Numbered from the stretch's first letter, positions 14,229 to 27,465 are shown. The stretch is DNA of 64,000 nucleotides from Podocnemis expansa (GCA_007922195.1 ML682014.1:1675027-1739026); one strand, 5' to 3'. A program made the numbers and translations. Notes: generated by a model not told the origin, from the sequence alone.

Positions 14229-15907
14229 GTGAACAACTGAATGTACATTCAACAATGGTAACAAGTTACTCAGTATACACTTAACAGTGAAACAGATACA
14301 ATGCTGTAGTCATGGTTTAGAAAGCACTTCCATTGTACATCCCTACCTCCAGTGAATTATAACTTTCTCAAGAAATTGCTATTTGAGCTGAATTTCTCAT
14401 ACTGGTTTTTATACTAGAAGAACATTTTAAAATTAAAGTTTTATAAAGCTCCATTGAGCTGTATAGCTACATTTGTATTACCCAAATGTGTGTGTGGGGG
14501 GGTATTATTCTGAGCTAAACATTTTCTTCAGATACATTTTCTTCTTTTCCTCTTTTGTCCCTGCCCCCACCACCTTTAGTAATTCAAAGATGGTTTTGTT
14601 TTAAAGTGTGAGTCTAATCTGAAGAAGGATTCTGTAAAAAATACTAAATAGTGGGATACAAATATATTGTCTCAGTGACTTCAAATGCTCAAACGCGCTC
14701 TCTGTACAGGTAAAAAAACAGCATTCTGGGTTTTATTAAAAGCCAACCATCTTAACTAGTCTTTACTCCGCAAATCAAGCTAGGTTCCTTCCTTGTTACA
14801 CGTTGTTGCCAGAAGTAGGACACCTGCAGTACAGTTTTTTCTGTAAGTGATTCCTGTGCAATCTCAGTATATTACCTGGGGTCATATGGGCATAACCAAT
14901 TGGAAGTTATAAACAAATATGTTGATGGGTACAGGAGAAGGAATATTACCCAGCTCACCTTCTCCTAGAGCTTCAGTAGCTCTTCAAGTTTACCCAAGTA
15001 AAAAAGCAATCAAAATTTATTTTCATCAGTAATGTTAGCAGCTGTGAAAGCACGAAGGTCATGTTTTCGCAGTCACTTTTTTTAGAGTAGCATTGAACTA
15101 TAAATATTGAAGCTTTTCATGTACTGTTCCTAATCCCCTTGAAAAAGGAGGATGTGCTTTGCCTTGTTTGAAAGAACTTAGTTTGAAAATAACAAAGTTA
15201 GAGCCATTCGTAGGAGGATACTTTTCTCTGCTTCATAATGATGTATTATAACGTACTGCTGTGAATGTCTGAAAAGGTAGTTGTCACTGGGGGCCTGATG
15301 CTGACTATATTTAAGCATGCATGATGCCGTCAGTGAGAGCTATTAGTGCTCACAAGTCTGAGGATCAGGTTCTGAGAAGGAAAAGATAAAATGCTCTTGA
15401 GTTGTATTTTAACTATCGGTTGGCAAGTTGACTTAGTTACAGTACTTTTATCCAGAGTGAGCACAAATCAGCATCCTCTTCTGGCCATTATTATCATCTT
15501 TCACCTTTCCACTTGTCACCAGCAGAGTGGTTCAGAGAACTGCCAAACTAATGGTCTGCAGAGGTAGGAGTGGATTCTGGGATGCAAAATTGGGGAAGTC
15601 TCATAATGTTTTAGTAGAAGTCAGAGCTGGAAGCTTAGGAAAACACAGCTGTACTAATCCAAATATGCTTGATAATACCTAAAACTAAGTATGGGTCAAA
15701 CATTCAAGGCACTATTTTGTCCCACAGAGTGCAAATAACTTCACTGGGTTTTAATGGGAGTTATGTGCATCCTGTAGGAGAGGAGAGATGGGACCCCATA
15801 TATGCTGGGATCTAAAGTGAACTCTTGTCCCACATTTAATTCAATGGAACCAAAATTTAACCCTTACAACTTCAGTTCATTGTAAAGAAAGGCAACATGA
15901 TTCTTCC
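14229..15907 (+). other. TNNI3K intron without recognised features
   Basis: Nothing identified beyond short G-runs near 14497 and old-repeat-like scraps near 15290-15370 and 15720-15860. Confidence 0.45.
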
Positions 15908-16733
15908 TAGACAAATTGGAGCAGTGGGCCAAGAGGAATCTCATGAGGTTCAACAAGGATAAGTGTAAAATCCTGCACTTGGGACGAAAAAACCCCATGT
16001 ACTGCTACAGGCTGGGGAGTGATCAGCTAAATAGCAGCACTGGAGAAAAGGACCTGGGAGTCATGGTGGATGGGAAGCTGGATATGAGTCAGCAGTGTGC
16101 TCTTGCTGCCAAAAAGGCCAATGGCATACTGGGCTGCATCAGAAGAAGTGTTACCAGCAGATCGAGGGATGTGATCATTCCCCTCTATTCTGCACTGGTG
16201 AGGCCACATCTGGAATACTGTGTCCAGTTTTGGGCTCCCCACTACAAAAAGGACATGGACAAATTAGAGAGAGTCCAGAGGAGGGCAACCAAAATGATCA
16301 AAGGGCTGGAGCACAAGCCCTATGAAGAAAGACTGAAGGAACTAGGCTTATTTAGCCTGCAGAAGAGAAGACTGAGGGGGGATTTGATAGCAACCTTCAA
16401 CTATTTGAAGGGTTGCTCCAAGGAGGAGGGAGCTCGACTGTTCTCAGTAGTAACAGAGGGCAGAACGAGAAGCAATGGTTTCAAGTTACAGCTGGGGCGG
16501 TCCAGGCTGGATATTAGGAAAAACTTCCTTACTAGGCGAGTGGTGAAGCATTGGAATAAGTTGCCTAGGGAGGTGGTGGAATCTCCATGTCTGGAGGTGT
16601 TCAAGTCCCAGCTGGACAAAACACTGACTGGGATGATCTAATGGGAGTGGTCCTGCTTTTTTTGGCAGGGGGTTGGACTAGATGACCTCGTGGGGTCCCT
16701 TCCAACCCTATGATTCTATGATTCTATGATTCA
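15908..16733 (+). mobile_element. CR1 LINE, 5'-truncated, with open reverse-transcriptase C-terminus
   Basis: An open frame at 15916-16641 (241 codons, ending ...TLTGMI) encodes the C-terminal part of the CR1 non-LTR polyprotein. Typical blocks are [82 protein letters not shown] and [17 protein letters not shown] 3' UTR of about 90 nt ends in ATGATTCTATGATTCTATG, the octamer tail typical of CR1. The catalytic RT motifs and endonuclease are missing by truncation, so the copy is not autonomous. The uninterrupted frame suggests a fairly young insertion. Confidence 0.93.
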
Positions 16734-19477
16734 TTCACGTTGTGCTGTAAAGCAGGAGTTTCACTATGGCAAAAATGAGAGCAGAAACAGACCAAGTGAC
16801 CATTTGCCATACTCACATCCAGTTTCAGATTTCAATTCTCTCTCTCCTTACTGCATGAAGGTGCTCATATCTGGGGCTTGTGTTCAAGCCTGATTCGTTA
16901 AAAGCTTATCACTGCTGGGCCTAGTTAGTTCTTCAGTGGAGAACATCAAGCACAAGAGAAATCTGGAATACATGCACATTTCTTCCTCAGACTATTATAG
17001 GACTGCTCCTGACAGGAAAAGCAGATTCACCATTAGCTCATTTGGTGGTCTGTCTGTTGTCAGACACAAAGGTCCCTGAGTCAATTTCTTGCTGGAACAG
17101 ATTCCTCCCAAATCATGTTAATCCTTTATTTGACATGTACTCATTTGGTTACTTTCATGCACTGTCCACATCAGGCTTTGAGCAAGAGGGTATGTCCTGG
17201 AAGGACTGTGATGTGCAGGATTGCAGAGATTTTGGGCAGGCTGATTGGGCAGTCTCAGGAAAGCTGCCATAATTAGACAGATCTTCAGGGCCGTCCGGGT
17301 TATAGTCAGGGTCTTGCCTGCCCCCAGGGGAGCCCAAGCACCAGAAAAATGCAAAAAGGTGTCTCAAAAAAAAGTGTAAAATTGATTTTTTTTTTTTCCC
17401 CACGGAACAAATGTATTTTCAACTAACCCTCATTGTGGACAAACTTTTTCTTGGAAACATTTCAAGCAACCCATATATATGTGTGTATTAGCAGGGAGAG
17501 ATGTAGGTGCATAAACATGATTCATACACTGAGAATCCATAGGTACAGAGGAATGCTTGATAACAAAACTACTGTGATTCTGCTGTGCAGGATTCGGGGA
17601 ATCTTGCTGTGAGTGCAGACCCTTCTGTAAAACAGAGCACTTGGCTAAAGGCTTTGCTACTCTATGGATCCAGCCTTCTTCCTCCAACATTTAACTATAA
17701 GAGTGAAGTTTGTCTGTGTGGGACCCAGAACCTTCTGCTGCAGTTCTTTTAAATTAAGTCCCCTAGGAACTAAAGAGTATCATGAAGTTCACCACTTTCC
17801 ACTCCAAATGTAAAGCATGTTTCTTGGACCTTTCCTTCTCTAACATAAACACATAACAGGTATAACTGACAAATAAAAAATTTAAAAAATATTAAAAAAA
17901 TCCTACCAAAACAAGGGCCTTCTGCTCTACATGCTTCTTTCTCTAAGGATGGGAGAATAAATACATGAGAGATGTGTGGTCACATTGAAATATGCTCAGG
18001 TACTACAGGATGAGTACAGAATAAAGATCTAAACAGAATAGTATGCATACAGCTTCTTTTCCTGCTGATTAATGTGTCACAAATGCCTTTTAACTTATCC
18101 TGATTTGTGCTGTATATAAAATAATGATCTCAGTCTTAATGTGACTTCTCATATTTTTGGCAAAAATGTTTGAACAGAGCTTTTCAAAAATGGGATCCAT
18201 GTAATGTTTTGTTTTGAATATGCACAGAGTTTCCTTTTCATTTGCCTGCTGGCAATGCTTTCTCTTGATCAAACAGAGAGACAAAATCAAACAAAGAAAA
18301 ACAATCAAAGCTTTAGTTCTATTAATTCCCAGTATCTGTTCTTCGCAAGTTTGTCTTCCATTTTTTATTTTGTGCACTTCTGCAAAATCTCTCTGAGGAA
18401 ACAATCTCTAAAGCTTGTTCAGCATTTACCGGGAGCAAAATATAACTGCCCAGACTTTCTGCTAGCATTGCAGGGAGTAAATATGATTCCATCAAATCTT
18501 TCAGTGACTCCAGACTTTGTAGATTTAGTAATATTTTCATAAGCTAAGACCATTCTTTCATCAGCTGACCTAAACCTTCTGCTTTAGTAAGAATACTTTG
18601 AGCTAAGAAGTACTATTGACCATCAAAAGCAGATTCATAATTTCAGGTTTAATATTGTAAATCCAGAGAAGTGAATTTTCCATTGAAGTCAGTGGAAGTT
18701 CTATGTATTCAGTACCTGTCAGAATTTGATCCATGACTCACAAATCATTTGAGTGAATAAGTTAGTTCTCTGACCACCTTCTTGATAATTTTGTTAGCAA
18801 TGTCTACAAAAACCCCATTAGTCCTGAGGAATTGTTCCAAATAGATGCTCTAAGTTTTTGAAAAATTTCTGTATTTACCTCTTCCTTTCCCAGAGTCAAT
18901 CCAATCCTCTGTGACTTGATATAAACTACTGGGTGGAACATGGTAGCTTGCTTAAAGAACCCTCTTTTTGCTGGTTTTTCCTACATATAGGAATATGTTA
19001 CAATCTTTTAAATTCTTGCCTTCAAGTTTTACTGATGCCAACATGTAATCACAGAATACAGTGAAGCAATGCTACTGAGAAAAAGATGAAGTGGTGAATC
19101 AATACCCTTCCCTCATCTCATGGTGCACACAGTCAAAATAAACATCTCCTCTGCTGGTTAATGAAAGATCCTACAGGAGGTACAAGGAAAGAGAAGGTAA
19201 AGATGAAACATCTTAAACTTGTTTGGGAAAAACGTGACATGATTGTGGTTCTCCAAACAGCAGATGGTTTGCCAGCAAACACTCCTGTTTTTAATTGGAG
19301 CAAACTATCAGAGATGATAGATTTGTATCTTTCTTCACCCAACCTCTTCAACCTCCTGTGGGAATATTAATAACTCTATAGTATTCTCCATCTAATAATC
19401 TGAAGGTGCATTAATCTAACTAGCTAACTAGCTCTAAACCCCTGTCACACATGAACAACAGAGAGACCTAAGAAAGT
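16734..19477 (+). other. TNNI3K intron without recognised features
   Basis: No recognised gene. It contains a T-run near 17386 and overlapping short frames at 17118-17403 and 18090-18542 on both strands. A SINE-like fragment follows at 19478. Confidence 0.45.
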
Positions 19478-19625
19478 AAGTTTCAGATTGGTAGCTGTGT
19501 TAGTCTAGTCCAGCAAACCAAACAAGAAGTCTGGTGGCACTTTTAAAGACTAACAAATACTTATCAAGAAACACACAGAATTAGTGCATGCAAGAAACAG
19601 AAATCTAGAGTTTTAACTATGCGCT
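19478..19625 (+). repeat. SINE-like interspersed repeat
   Basis: It begins GTTTCAGATTGGTAGCTGTG and continues with TTAGTCTAG and GGTGGCACTTTTAAAGACTA. The last block is shared with the foldback repeat at 49621 and with the Penelope-like tail at 58885. The 3' part is degraded. Confidence 0.6.
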
Positions 19626-20344
19626 GATTTCTAATCTGTTCCCTCTTGAACAGGCAGCCTAATTTTCAAAGGTGATGAATACCCACAACTCCCACTGAAG
19701 TCAAGGAGGGCCATGTGTATGAATCAAATGTCAGATATTGGTTAATGTGATTTATTTAGCCTACCTTTTCAGCAGCCTACAGTACTGAAATTTGTAACTC
19801 AGGAACATTGCCCCTGAATCAAAAGGCCAGCACAGAAATTGTTTTTAACTATTTTGAAAACTGGAATCTTTAATGTGAAGACTATTCTGCCCACACTTGT
19901 ACAGTTTTTGCAGAAAAGTCAATATTACTAGAAAAGTAATTCAAACATTGACAAAGTCAGTAGGCCCTATGGCTCACATAGAAGTCTATACAGAGTAATA
20001 TCCTATTAAATCACAAGTCCTTGCAGGATGTAACCATATATCACTTTGCATTGCTCTTGTAATGAGCCACTATACTGTTAAGAATAAGGGATCTTTAAAT
20101 GGAGCCAAGATATAAATACACTGAAGTAAAATAAATTACCTTTTATCCTAACATGTAATTTTCTCATTTTTGAAAGAAACTTTCATAATTGGGTTTTTTC
20201 CTATGCCTCAAGTTATGCCTAAATGCCTACAAATTCACTAAAATTCGCTTTATTTCCCAAATAAAAAAGGCTTACTTCAGAGCTTCATTGTTTTTAAACC
20301 AGATAAAAAGCCAAAATAACCCTTAAAAGGTCTGTAAAATGGGA

Positions 20345-20731
20345 GGCCATGTCTGCACTACAAAATTATGTCAAACTTGCGTTGGCATGCAGCCTCTACA
20401 ATTATTAAATTGCTTGTTTCTGCGTACACTTGGCTCCTTGTGTTGGTGCTGCACTTTCTCGCTGGAAGCGTATTGATTGTATTGTCAGTGTGAGGCATCA
20501 TAGAATGGCTACAGAAAGTCAGTAACAGTCAATGTAAGCAATGAAGAGTCTACACTGATGCTACATCAACCTAATTACATCAACTGTAACTTTACACCAT
20601 TCAGGGAAGCGGTGTTATTATATCAGCATAGAGTGGCCCTTATGTCAGCAGGAACCCAACTGAAGTGAAAACCCAGCTAGGTCAATGTGAGGCAGTTTAT
20701 GTCAACCAAACCATGGAGTGCAGATCAGACC
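20345..20731. mobile_element. Short TIR element (GGCCATGTCTGCACTACA ends)
   Basis: The left end GGCCATGTCTGCACTACA is matched, inverted, by the right end TGGAGTGCAGATCAGACC. TAAAAT occurs just outside both ends as a possible target duplication. It has no coding capacity. The preceding 300 bases (20040-20340) are plain intron. Confidence 0.6.
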
Positions 20732-20871
20732 TAAAATCCAAGGTAATCTGTTTCTGTACAGCAGGGATTGGACCCACATTGTTTTTTGCATTTGGGAAGT
20801 AACACATTCCAGTCCTTGGGACCTGCAGCTGCTAAATTGTACTTGTTCTTGTAGATTCCTAGACTTTACAG

Positions 20872-21415
20872 CTCGTTTCGAAACAACGCCAATGGGACAT
20901 GCTGTTTCGAAACAATGGCTGTTTCGAAACAGCATTTGACCCTTCCTCCCAGAGTGCTAAGCACCCTGGGAGAAAGGGCTGCCCCCTCAGCACCCTGGCC
21001 AGGAAACCCTAAGCACCCTGGCCAGGGTGCTGAGGGGTGTCCCCTGGCCAGCAGAGGGGGGCTGCAGGCACCCGGGGGGTGAGGCGCAGCCAGACACCTC
21101 ACCCTGTGGGTGTCTGCAGGGGCTGCAGACACCCGCGGGGTGAAGTGTAGCCACGCGCCTCACCCCGCGGGTGTCTGCCCCCTGCAGACACCCACGGGGT
21201 GAGGCGCCCCTCTGCTTCACCCCGTGGGTGTCTGCAGTCCCCTCTCCAAGCGAAATAGCATGTCCATACTGTGGACATGCTATTTCGTTCCCTTATTTCC
21301 AAGACACCCTTTTTGTCTTTGGCAATAAGGTGTTTCGAAATAACCATTTATTTCGAAACAGCTTGTTTCAAAACCTTTTGTTTCGAAACAAGCCCTCTGT
21401 GTGTGAGCACAGCCC
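20872..21415. mobile_element. TTTCGAAA-family TIR element, copy A
   Basis: Repeated GTTTCGAAACA / TTTCGAAATAA palindromes lie at both sides. A central palindrome, GAAATAGCATGTCC with GGACATGCTATTTC (21253-21288), and a right end CTCTGTGTGTGAGCACAGCC match, inverted, the left end of copy B at 57471. The left end of this copy is diverged or lost. The interior (20940-21240) is GC-rich and holds the hairpin tandem repeat listed separately. Confidence 0.65.
21061..21237. repeat. Three-unit GC-rich tandem repeat of hairpins
   Basis: Three units of about 57-60 bp (21061-21119, 21122-21178, 21182-21237). Each is itself an imperfect inverted repeat of GCAGACACCCGCGGGGTGA-like sequence. It is strongly CpG-rich against an AT-rich surrounding. 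It lies inside the TTTCGAAA-family element. Confidence 0.75.
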
Positions 21416-21539
21416 TTGTGTAATGTAGAGACCATAACTTCTAGTTGATCTAAATATATCTTTTAAAAACACATTTAATCTTTTGAAAAACTTCAAGTGA
21501 TAGATAAATTATCATATCCCCACCTAATGGTTAAGTGCC

Positions 21540-21995
21540 TTCTCTGTTAAAAATGTGCACCCTATTTTGTATTTGAATTTGTCGGCTTTCAACTTCCAGA
21601 CAGTAGCTGTTGTTGTGCATTTGTCTGCAAGGTTAAAGACCTCTCTATTACCACAGATTTTCTCCCTATTTAGGTACCCATTGATTATAGTCAAATTGTA
21701 TTTAACCTTCTCCTGGATAAGTCAAAAGATTGACATTCTTAAAAGTCTCATCATAAGGCAAATTTTCCAGACCTCACTTCATTTTTTGTCACTCTTCTCT
21801 GAACCTGCTCCAGTTTTCCAAAATCTTTTTTTCAAGCATGGATCCCAGAACTGGATCTGGTATTCCAGTAATGGTCTTCTCTGTGGTCTTTGCCTTAACA
21901 ATTCAAATTATGCAAGACAAAGCTATGGCACAGGTCTCTTTGAGATCATTGGCTCAGTGTGTCTAGCTTGTTGGAATGATGTTAAGGAACTTTTC
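21540..21995 (-). mobile_element. Old CR1-like 3' end fragment, antisense
   Basis: The stretch TCTCTGAACCTGCTCCAGTT through GGATCCCAGAACTGGATCTG resembles the reverse complement of CR1/L3 3' regions in sauropsids. It is diverged. The 150-codon + strand frame here (21555-22007) reads through the antisense of this repeat and is not a gene. Confidence 0.5.
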
Positions 21996-22564
21996 ATTGA
22001 GAGCTAACTGGTTCACCATCCCAAATTTGTTGCAATGATGTGAAAGCATCAGCCTTTCTGTGAGGTTAATAACTCACTAAGTATGAAAACAGAAGACTAC
22101 GCTATTCAGTTCTGGTGACTGCAGGCCATAGTGGTTGTTGCTGTTGTGTGGTCAGGACATGCGTGTGACATTGCCTTCTCTTATACCATAGGACAAGATT
22201 GGAGACAAGGAAATAATGTATCTGAAAGGAGTTCATGTCCCAAAGACTTATAGCCAGTTGAGCAACACAAGTATATGTACCTCTCAGAGGCTGGGTAATG
22301 GATAACTTGCTATGTGGTGGATAGGTCCCTGCACAAAAATCCTCAGTGAAGAATTCACTTACTGAAAGAACAAAATATGATGAGAATTTGTAGAGTAAAC
22401 TATATGAACATTGGGATAATAAGGTCACTATACTATGGTAGCTTTGAATCTTAACTTCTACCAAAATATTTCAACTCACAGGACAAAATTGAACTCATTG
22501 CTGTGGCTCCTCTTATAGATCATAGAAGATTTATAAGACAGAGTCTCATATAGATCCTGTAAAG

Positions 22565-22752
22565 CAGCGGTCTCAAACACACAGCCTGTGGGCCGCATGT
22601 GACCCCTAAAGCTATTCCCCGTGACCCACAATGGCACTATCATTACTGATATTTGCAATATCATTGTATGAAAAGGTTTCAGTGGTGCAGCCTTTAGGCT
22701 AACGTACTACTCCTCATGCAGCCCTCGTGGTGATTTGAGTTTGAGACCCCTA
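22565..22752. mobile_element. Short hAT-like element
   Basis: The ends are CAGCGGTCTCAAACACACAG and, inverted, TAGGGGTCTCAAACTC. The inner GGGCCGCATGTGACCCCTAA is typical of this class. Flanks CTGTAAAG and CCATAAGA are only a weak duplication. The element is 188 bp and non-coding. Confidence 0.65.
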
Positions 22753-23984
22753 CCATAAGATGTAGATACCCTGGAGTGGATTCAAGATAGAGTAAGATCA
22801 CCTCAGTTCTGAGGCCACCTAGGGTTCTGGAACAATTTGTATTGTGGGAGTGCTGAAAGCCACTGAACCAAACTGGAAATGCTGTATATAATGGAAACCA
22901 CTTCAGGTCAAGGGATACAGAAGCAACCCCCACATCCTTAGTTCCAGCACCTATGGAGATGACCACCTTTTCTTTATTCCTTGACCTCTGTAAGAAAGTA
23001 CCACAGAAGAGGAAGGAATGTAGCTAACAATGCTGGCTTAAATTCCCCAAAACATTTAAAAGTCAGGACACTAGCACTGATGTTGGAGAGCAAAGATAGA
23101 TCTTCAAATGAGATTAATTTGTTGAAGATTTGCTAAACCCGGTATCATGTTGCTCTTAAAATCAGCTGTCATGCAAGTGATCACATGCAAGTGTCTGTCT
23201 TTGAATATATCCCTTCGACTAATTTCACTCACTGCTCACTGTTATCCTGTGGGGATTAAGAGATTATGTGAGAAGGAGATGATCTCGCTCTATTTTTCCT
23301 TTTGACAGTTGAAGAGTAGTGTGCATGTGTGTTTGGGAGGTGGATTCAGGGCTTGGTTGGTTTTTGGTGTGTGTTTTAAGTGCAGCTAAACTACAGAATA
23401 CCCATTGTGTGCTAAGCTTTTGATCCACAAAAGCACAGACAAGTATTAGTGATGCAGAAAACTATCAGAAAATTACAGTACTGAATATGATAAAGCAGTT
23501 GGCAAGAATATGGTATTACCTACTTGACGTTCCCAGGCTTATTAATTATTTACTTTGTTTCTTTACACAGCATTACTTGTTATTGGTAAAGTAAATATAA
23601 TTTGAAGTATCTCTCTCAAATGAACATGTTCAATTACCATAAAAATTGTAACTGAAGGATATAAATGATCTATGTCTTTAAACGCACAGCAACCCATGAA
23701 TGAAATAAAATTCAGAGATAATGTGACCTGCTTGTAAAATGTACATTGCATCCCCCTCTAGTGGTTAACCCACATACAAAGTTTGCTCACCACTAGTTTT
23801 TCATTGGAAAATGCTGGTTAAACTAAATACATTTTTCAGGAAGGTAGTTCATCACAAAATTCAATAGAAATACATCAAAATGATTTATTTTGATAAGGTC
23901 AAATGTTTTGTTTTGCCATTCTTATTTTAAATGTGATATTATTTATTAGTATTTTTTATATTTATGAAACTGCAGAACTACTAA
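22753..23984 (+). other. TNNI3K intron without recognised features
   Basis: No gene or repeat assigned. The sequence is AT-rich with chance frames only. Confidence 0.45.
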
Positions 23985-25250
23985 CTGTGGTATATAACAT
24001 ATCACTTCTACCTCATGAGTGGAGGATAGTTAATGTAATTCTGATTTATTTTAAGATGGCTCCAGAGGCAATCCTGGTAATTATAGGGCAGTAAGTCTAA
24101 CTTCAAGGTAGCAAGGAAATTGGTTAAAATTATAGTAAAGAACAGAATTATGAAACACATAGATAATCATGAAATACTGGCAAAGAGCCAGCAAGGCTTT
24201 TGTAAAGGAAAATCCATGCCGTGCCAATTTATTAGAATATTTTGGGGGTGCCAGCAAACACGAATGAGGATGATCCAGTCGGTATAGCGTATTTGGACTT
24301 TCAGAAAGCCTCTGATGAGGTCCCATACCAACAGCTCATAAACAAAGTAAGCACTCATGCAATAAGAGGCAGGTTCCCTCATAGATTATGAGTAATGTTA
24401 AAATGTACAAACCAAGGGGTAGAAATAAATGATCAGTTTTCATAGTGATCAGGGGTAAAAAGTAGGGCCCCCCAGGGATCTGTATTGGGACCAGTGCTCT
24501 TCAAAATATTTATAAAAAGGGCTGGAAAAAGGGGTAAATAGGGAGATGGCAAATATTGCAGAGGCTACAAAATTACTCAACATCATTGAGGCCAGAGCTG
24601 ACTGTGAAGAGTTACAAAGGGATCTCACAAAATAGGGTGACTGGGTAACAAATTGGCAAATGAAATTAAATGTTGATTAGTGCAAAGTAATGCACATCAG
24701 AACACATAATCCCAGTTATCCATACAAAAGGATCAGGTGTAAATTAGCTGTTACCACTCAGAAGAACGATCTTGAAGTCATCATGAATAGTTATCAGAAA
24801 CATCTACTCAGTGTGCAGCTATACTTAAAAGAGCTATAAGAACATTAGGGACCAATAGGAAAGGAATAGATAAGTAAAATAGCATGATGCCACTATATAA
24901 ATTCATTATGTGCACACACCTTGAATACTGTGTGCAGTTCTGTTCACACCATTTCAAAAAAGATATAGTAGAGTTGTAAAAATTACAGATTAGGGCAATG
25001 CAAATGATTTGGGATATGGAACAATATCATATGTGGAGCAATTAAAAGGGAATGCTCATCTTACAAAAGAGCAGGATATGACAGAGGTCCATAAAATCTT
25101 GAATGGTATGGAAAAAGTAAATAAAGATATGTTAATTACCTTCCACATAGCAAAAGCACCAGCGCTCACCTAGTGAAATTAATAGGCAGAAGGTTTAAAA
25201 ATAAAAACAAAGGAAGTATTTTCTTATGAATACTCAGAACTCAGATGATC
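23985..25250 (+). pseudogene. Decayed CR1-like LINE reverse transcriptase
   Basis: Pieces of a non-LTR reverse transcriptase can be read in shifting + frames. They are NPGNYRAVSLTS-like at 24060-24110, AKSQQGFCKGKSM at 24180, AYLDFQKASDEVP at 24286-24325 (motif A region), GPPQGSVLGPVLF at 24464-24505 (RT motif B region) and LEYCVQF at 24921. Stops and frameshifts are scattered throughout, so it is a dead, old copy, 5'-truncated and older than the CR1 at 15908. Confidence 0.8.
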
Positions 25251-26754
25251 CCCAGCCATTCTTCTTTTCTCCTTGGAAAGAGAGACCTGGAAAACAGGTA
25301 CCATATAGCCACTAGGCCAGCTGTAGTCACCCACAGATCCCCTTAATGCAAAAGGAATCCTCAGGAAGACAGTGAAACTGGTCTTTTAGCTTCTTTGCAC
25401 CCTCAGAGCAGGAGCGGCAATTGCACCTATGGAAGCCCTGTCTTCTTTTTCTAAAAACACATGCTCAGGTTCAACCAGAACTATTGAATTTGAAGCAGGA
25501 AATAGTTCAGGGATGCTCCATGGCCTGTATCATGCAGGAAGTCAGATTAGAAGTCCTCCAAGTCCTTAGTGTCTATAGATTTATGTCCCAACAAATGTAG
25601 CATTGTTCCCTGTTATCCATTTACTAGGGTCTCATCCCCTTTCATTTTAAAATTTCCCATGCAATATGGCTTCTATAATTTCCCTTAGGGGATTTGCTTC
25701 TTAGAACAAAACCATCTCTGAGCAATACAAGCCACCCAAACATGTGTTAATAATAGTGTTGTTCCAGAGGTGTATATAGCCCTTGATAACCACATAGGGG
25801 CTGCCATTGCTATCTGAGCACACAACTAGACCCCAGAAGATGTAGAAAATACAATGAGATAGAATGTTTTAATTTAAGTTCTTAGACCTGGTTGCTGTGA
25901 ACCACCTTTCAGTATGGGTTTAATGTTTTTGACTGGGCTATAAACAATTGAAATGGGGTGCTTATGAGGGAGATGCTGGTCAACTCTCATACAGTGGAAA
26001 GAAGATAGCTACAGCTTTCAAATAAATTTATTTGTTACTTATTAAATACTGCATCAAACTGTTTGCCAGAGATGCAAACTCTGGCAAACAAGCTACTCTA
26101 GAGTCATAACTGTGAACTGACTTCTGTTTGCCCATTATGTTTGAGCTCAAAAACAAGCAGAAATGCTGCCAAGAATTATCCTGACCTACTGTTGACCTTC
26201 AGAATTCATACTCCTCCATCAACTAATAACCCTGCTGCCAAAACACGATGAGGCAGAGCTCAACAGGAGACACTGGCTGTGTAATCTCATTCCCAGTCTA
26301 ATTTCTTGTTTGGTGCAAGATTGTTCTGGAAAGGTGAAGGAACATGTGACTTCAGCAACATTGATAGTTTAAATCAGAATTAGACAGTGCAAAGATATGG
26401 CCACAGGTACTCACACAAATAAAAACAGGAACTCACTTTTACTGGCCAGGCCCTTTTGTGCTCACTTTCTGCAAATGTTCAAGCAGTCAAACTGTAGTCG
26501 CACAAACGTCTGCAGAAAGTGAGTTCCTCACATATGTGCAGCTAGCCATTAAGGTGTGTGTTACATGGCCCACACTGTGCCTCACTCATAAAAGATATGA
26601 GTGTGTTACAGCCCCCACTAGTGTGGTTTGGCTCTTAAATTTAAGCTATAGTAGCCTATTCTTTGTAATGTCAGGTTGTAGCAGGCAAGATAGGGTCTAC
26701 CACTCACATGCATATATATTCACATGGGTGTGTTAGGTATGATGGTACTACAAG
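25251..26754 (+). other. TNNI3K intron without recognised features
   Basis: Nothing identified. An inverted match TTTGCCAGAG/CTCTGGCAAA lies at 26061-26090, and a second inverted pair, CTCACTTTCTGCAAATGTTC with CTGCAGAAAGTGAG, near 26460-26524. Confidence 0.4.
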
Positions 26755-26812
26755 AGGCTATGGAGCTTAGTGGACAAAGCATTGGACTAGGACTCAGCAG
26801 AATTAGGTTATC
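26755..26812 (+). repeat. MIR-like SINE head, interrupted by CR1
   Basis: GAGCTTAGTGGACAAAGCAT followed by TGGACTAGGACTCAGCAGAA resembles the tRNA-like head of MIR-class core SINEs. It ends where the CR1 copy begins. Confidence 0.5.
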
Positions 26813-27465
26813 ATAAAATCACAAAAGACCAGGATTGGAAGATAGGTCAGGCAATCAGCTAGTCCAGTCCCCTGCTCAAAGCAGGACTAAACACCAGTTG
26901 AATCATCCCAGCCAGGGCTTGTCACGCCAGGCCTTAAAAACTTCTAAAGGATGGCGATCCTACCACTTCCCTAGGTAACCAATTCCAGTGTTTCACAACC
27001 CTCCTAGTGAAAAAGTTTTTCCTAATGTCCACTGCAACTTGAGACCTTTGCTCCTTGTTCTGTCATCTGCCATCACAAGAACAGCCTAGCTCCATTCTCC
27101 CTGGAATCCCTTTCAGGTAGTTGAAGGCTCCTAGCAAATCCCACTTCATTCTGCTGTTTTACAAACTAAATAAGCTTCCTCAGCTTGTCCTCAAAAGTTA
27201 TGTGATCACTAAGCATTTTCCTTGCTCTCTGTTAAACTCTCTCCAATTTATCCACATGCTTCTTATAGTGGGGTGGGGGTGTCCAAAATTGGACTGGTAC
27301 CCAAATGTGGCCTCACCAATTCTAAATAGAGGGGACTAATCAATCACTTCCTTCAGTCTGATGATAATACTCCTACTAATGCAGCCTAATATGCTGTTAG
27401 ACTTCTTAGGCACACTGTTGACTCATATCTAGTTTTTAATCCACTGTGACCCTCAAATCCTTTAT
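26813..27465 (-). mobile_element. CR1 LINE 3' fragment, antisense
   Basis: This is the reverse complement of a CR1 3' region. It opens with the diverged terminal motif, then CAGTCCCCTGCTCAAAGCAG, CCAGCCAGGGCTTG, AGTGAAAAAGTTTTTCCTAA and TGAGACCTTTGCTCCTTGTT, and continues with the less conserved upstream part to about 27465. It is more diverged than the copy at 47104. Confidence 0.85.

Noticed and set aside
16710..16733. Possible microsatellite ATTCTATG
   Set aside because: It is the normal 3' tail of the adjoining CR1 element, not an independent repeat.
21555..22007. 150-codon + strand frame
   Set aside because: It reads the antisense of a CR1-like 3' region.
23985..25250. Possible functional gene from RT-like motifs
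   Set aside because: Motifs occur in different frames with many stops; a dead LINE copy.
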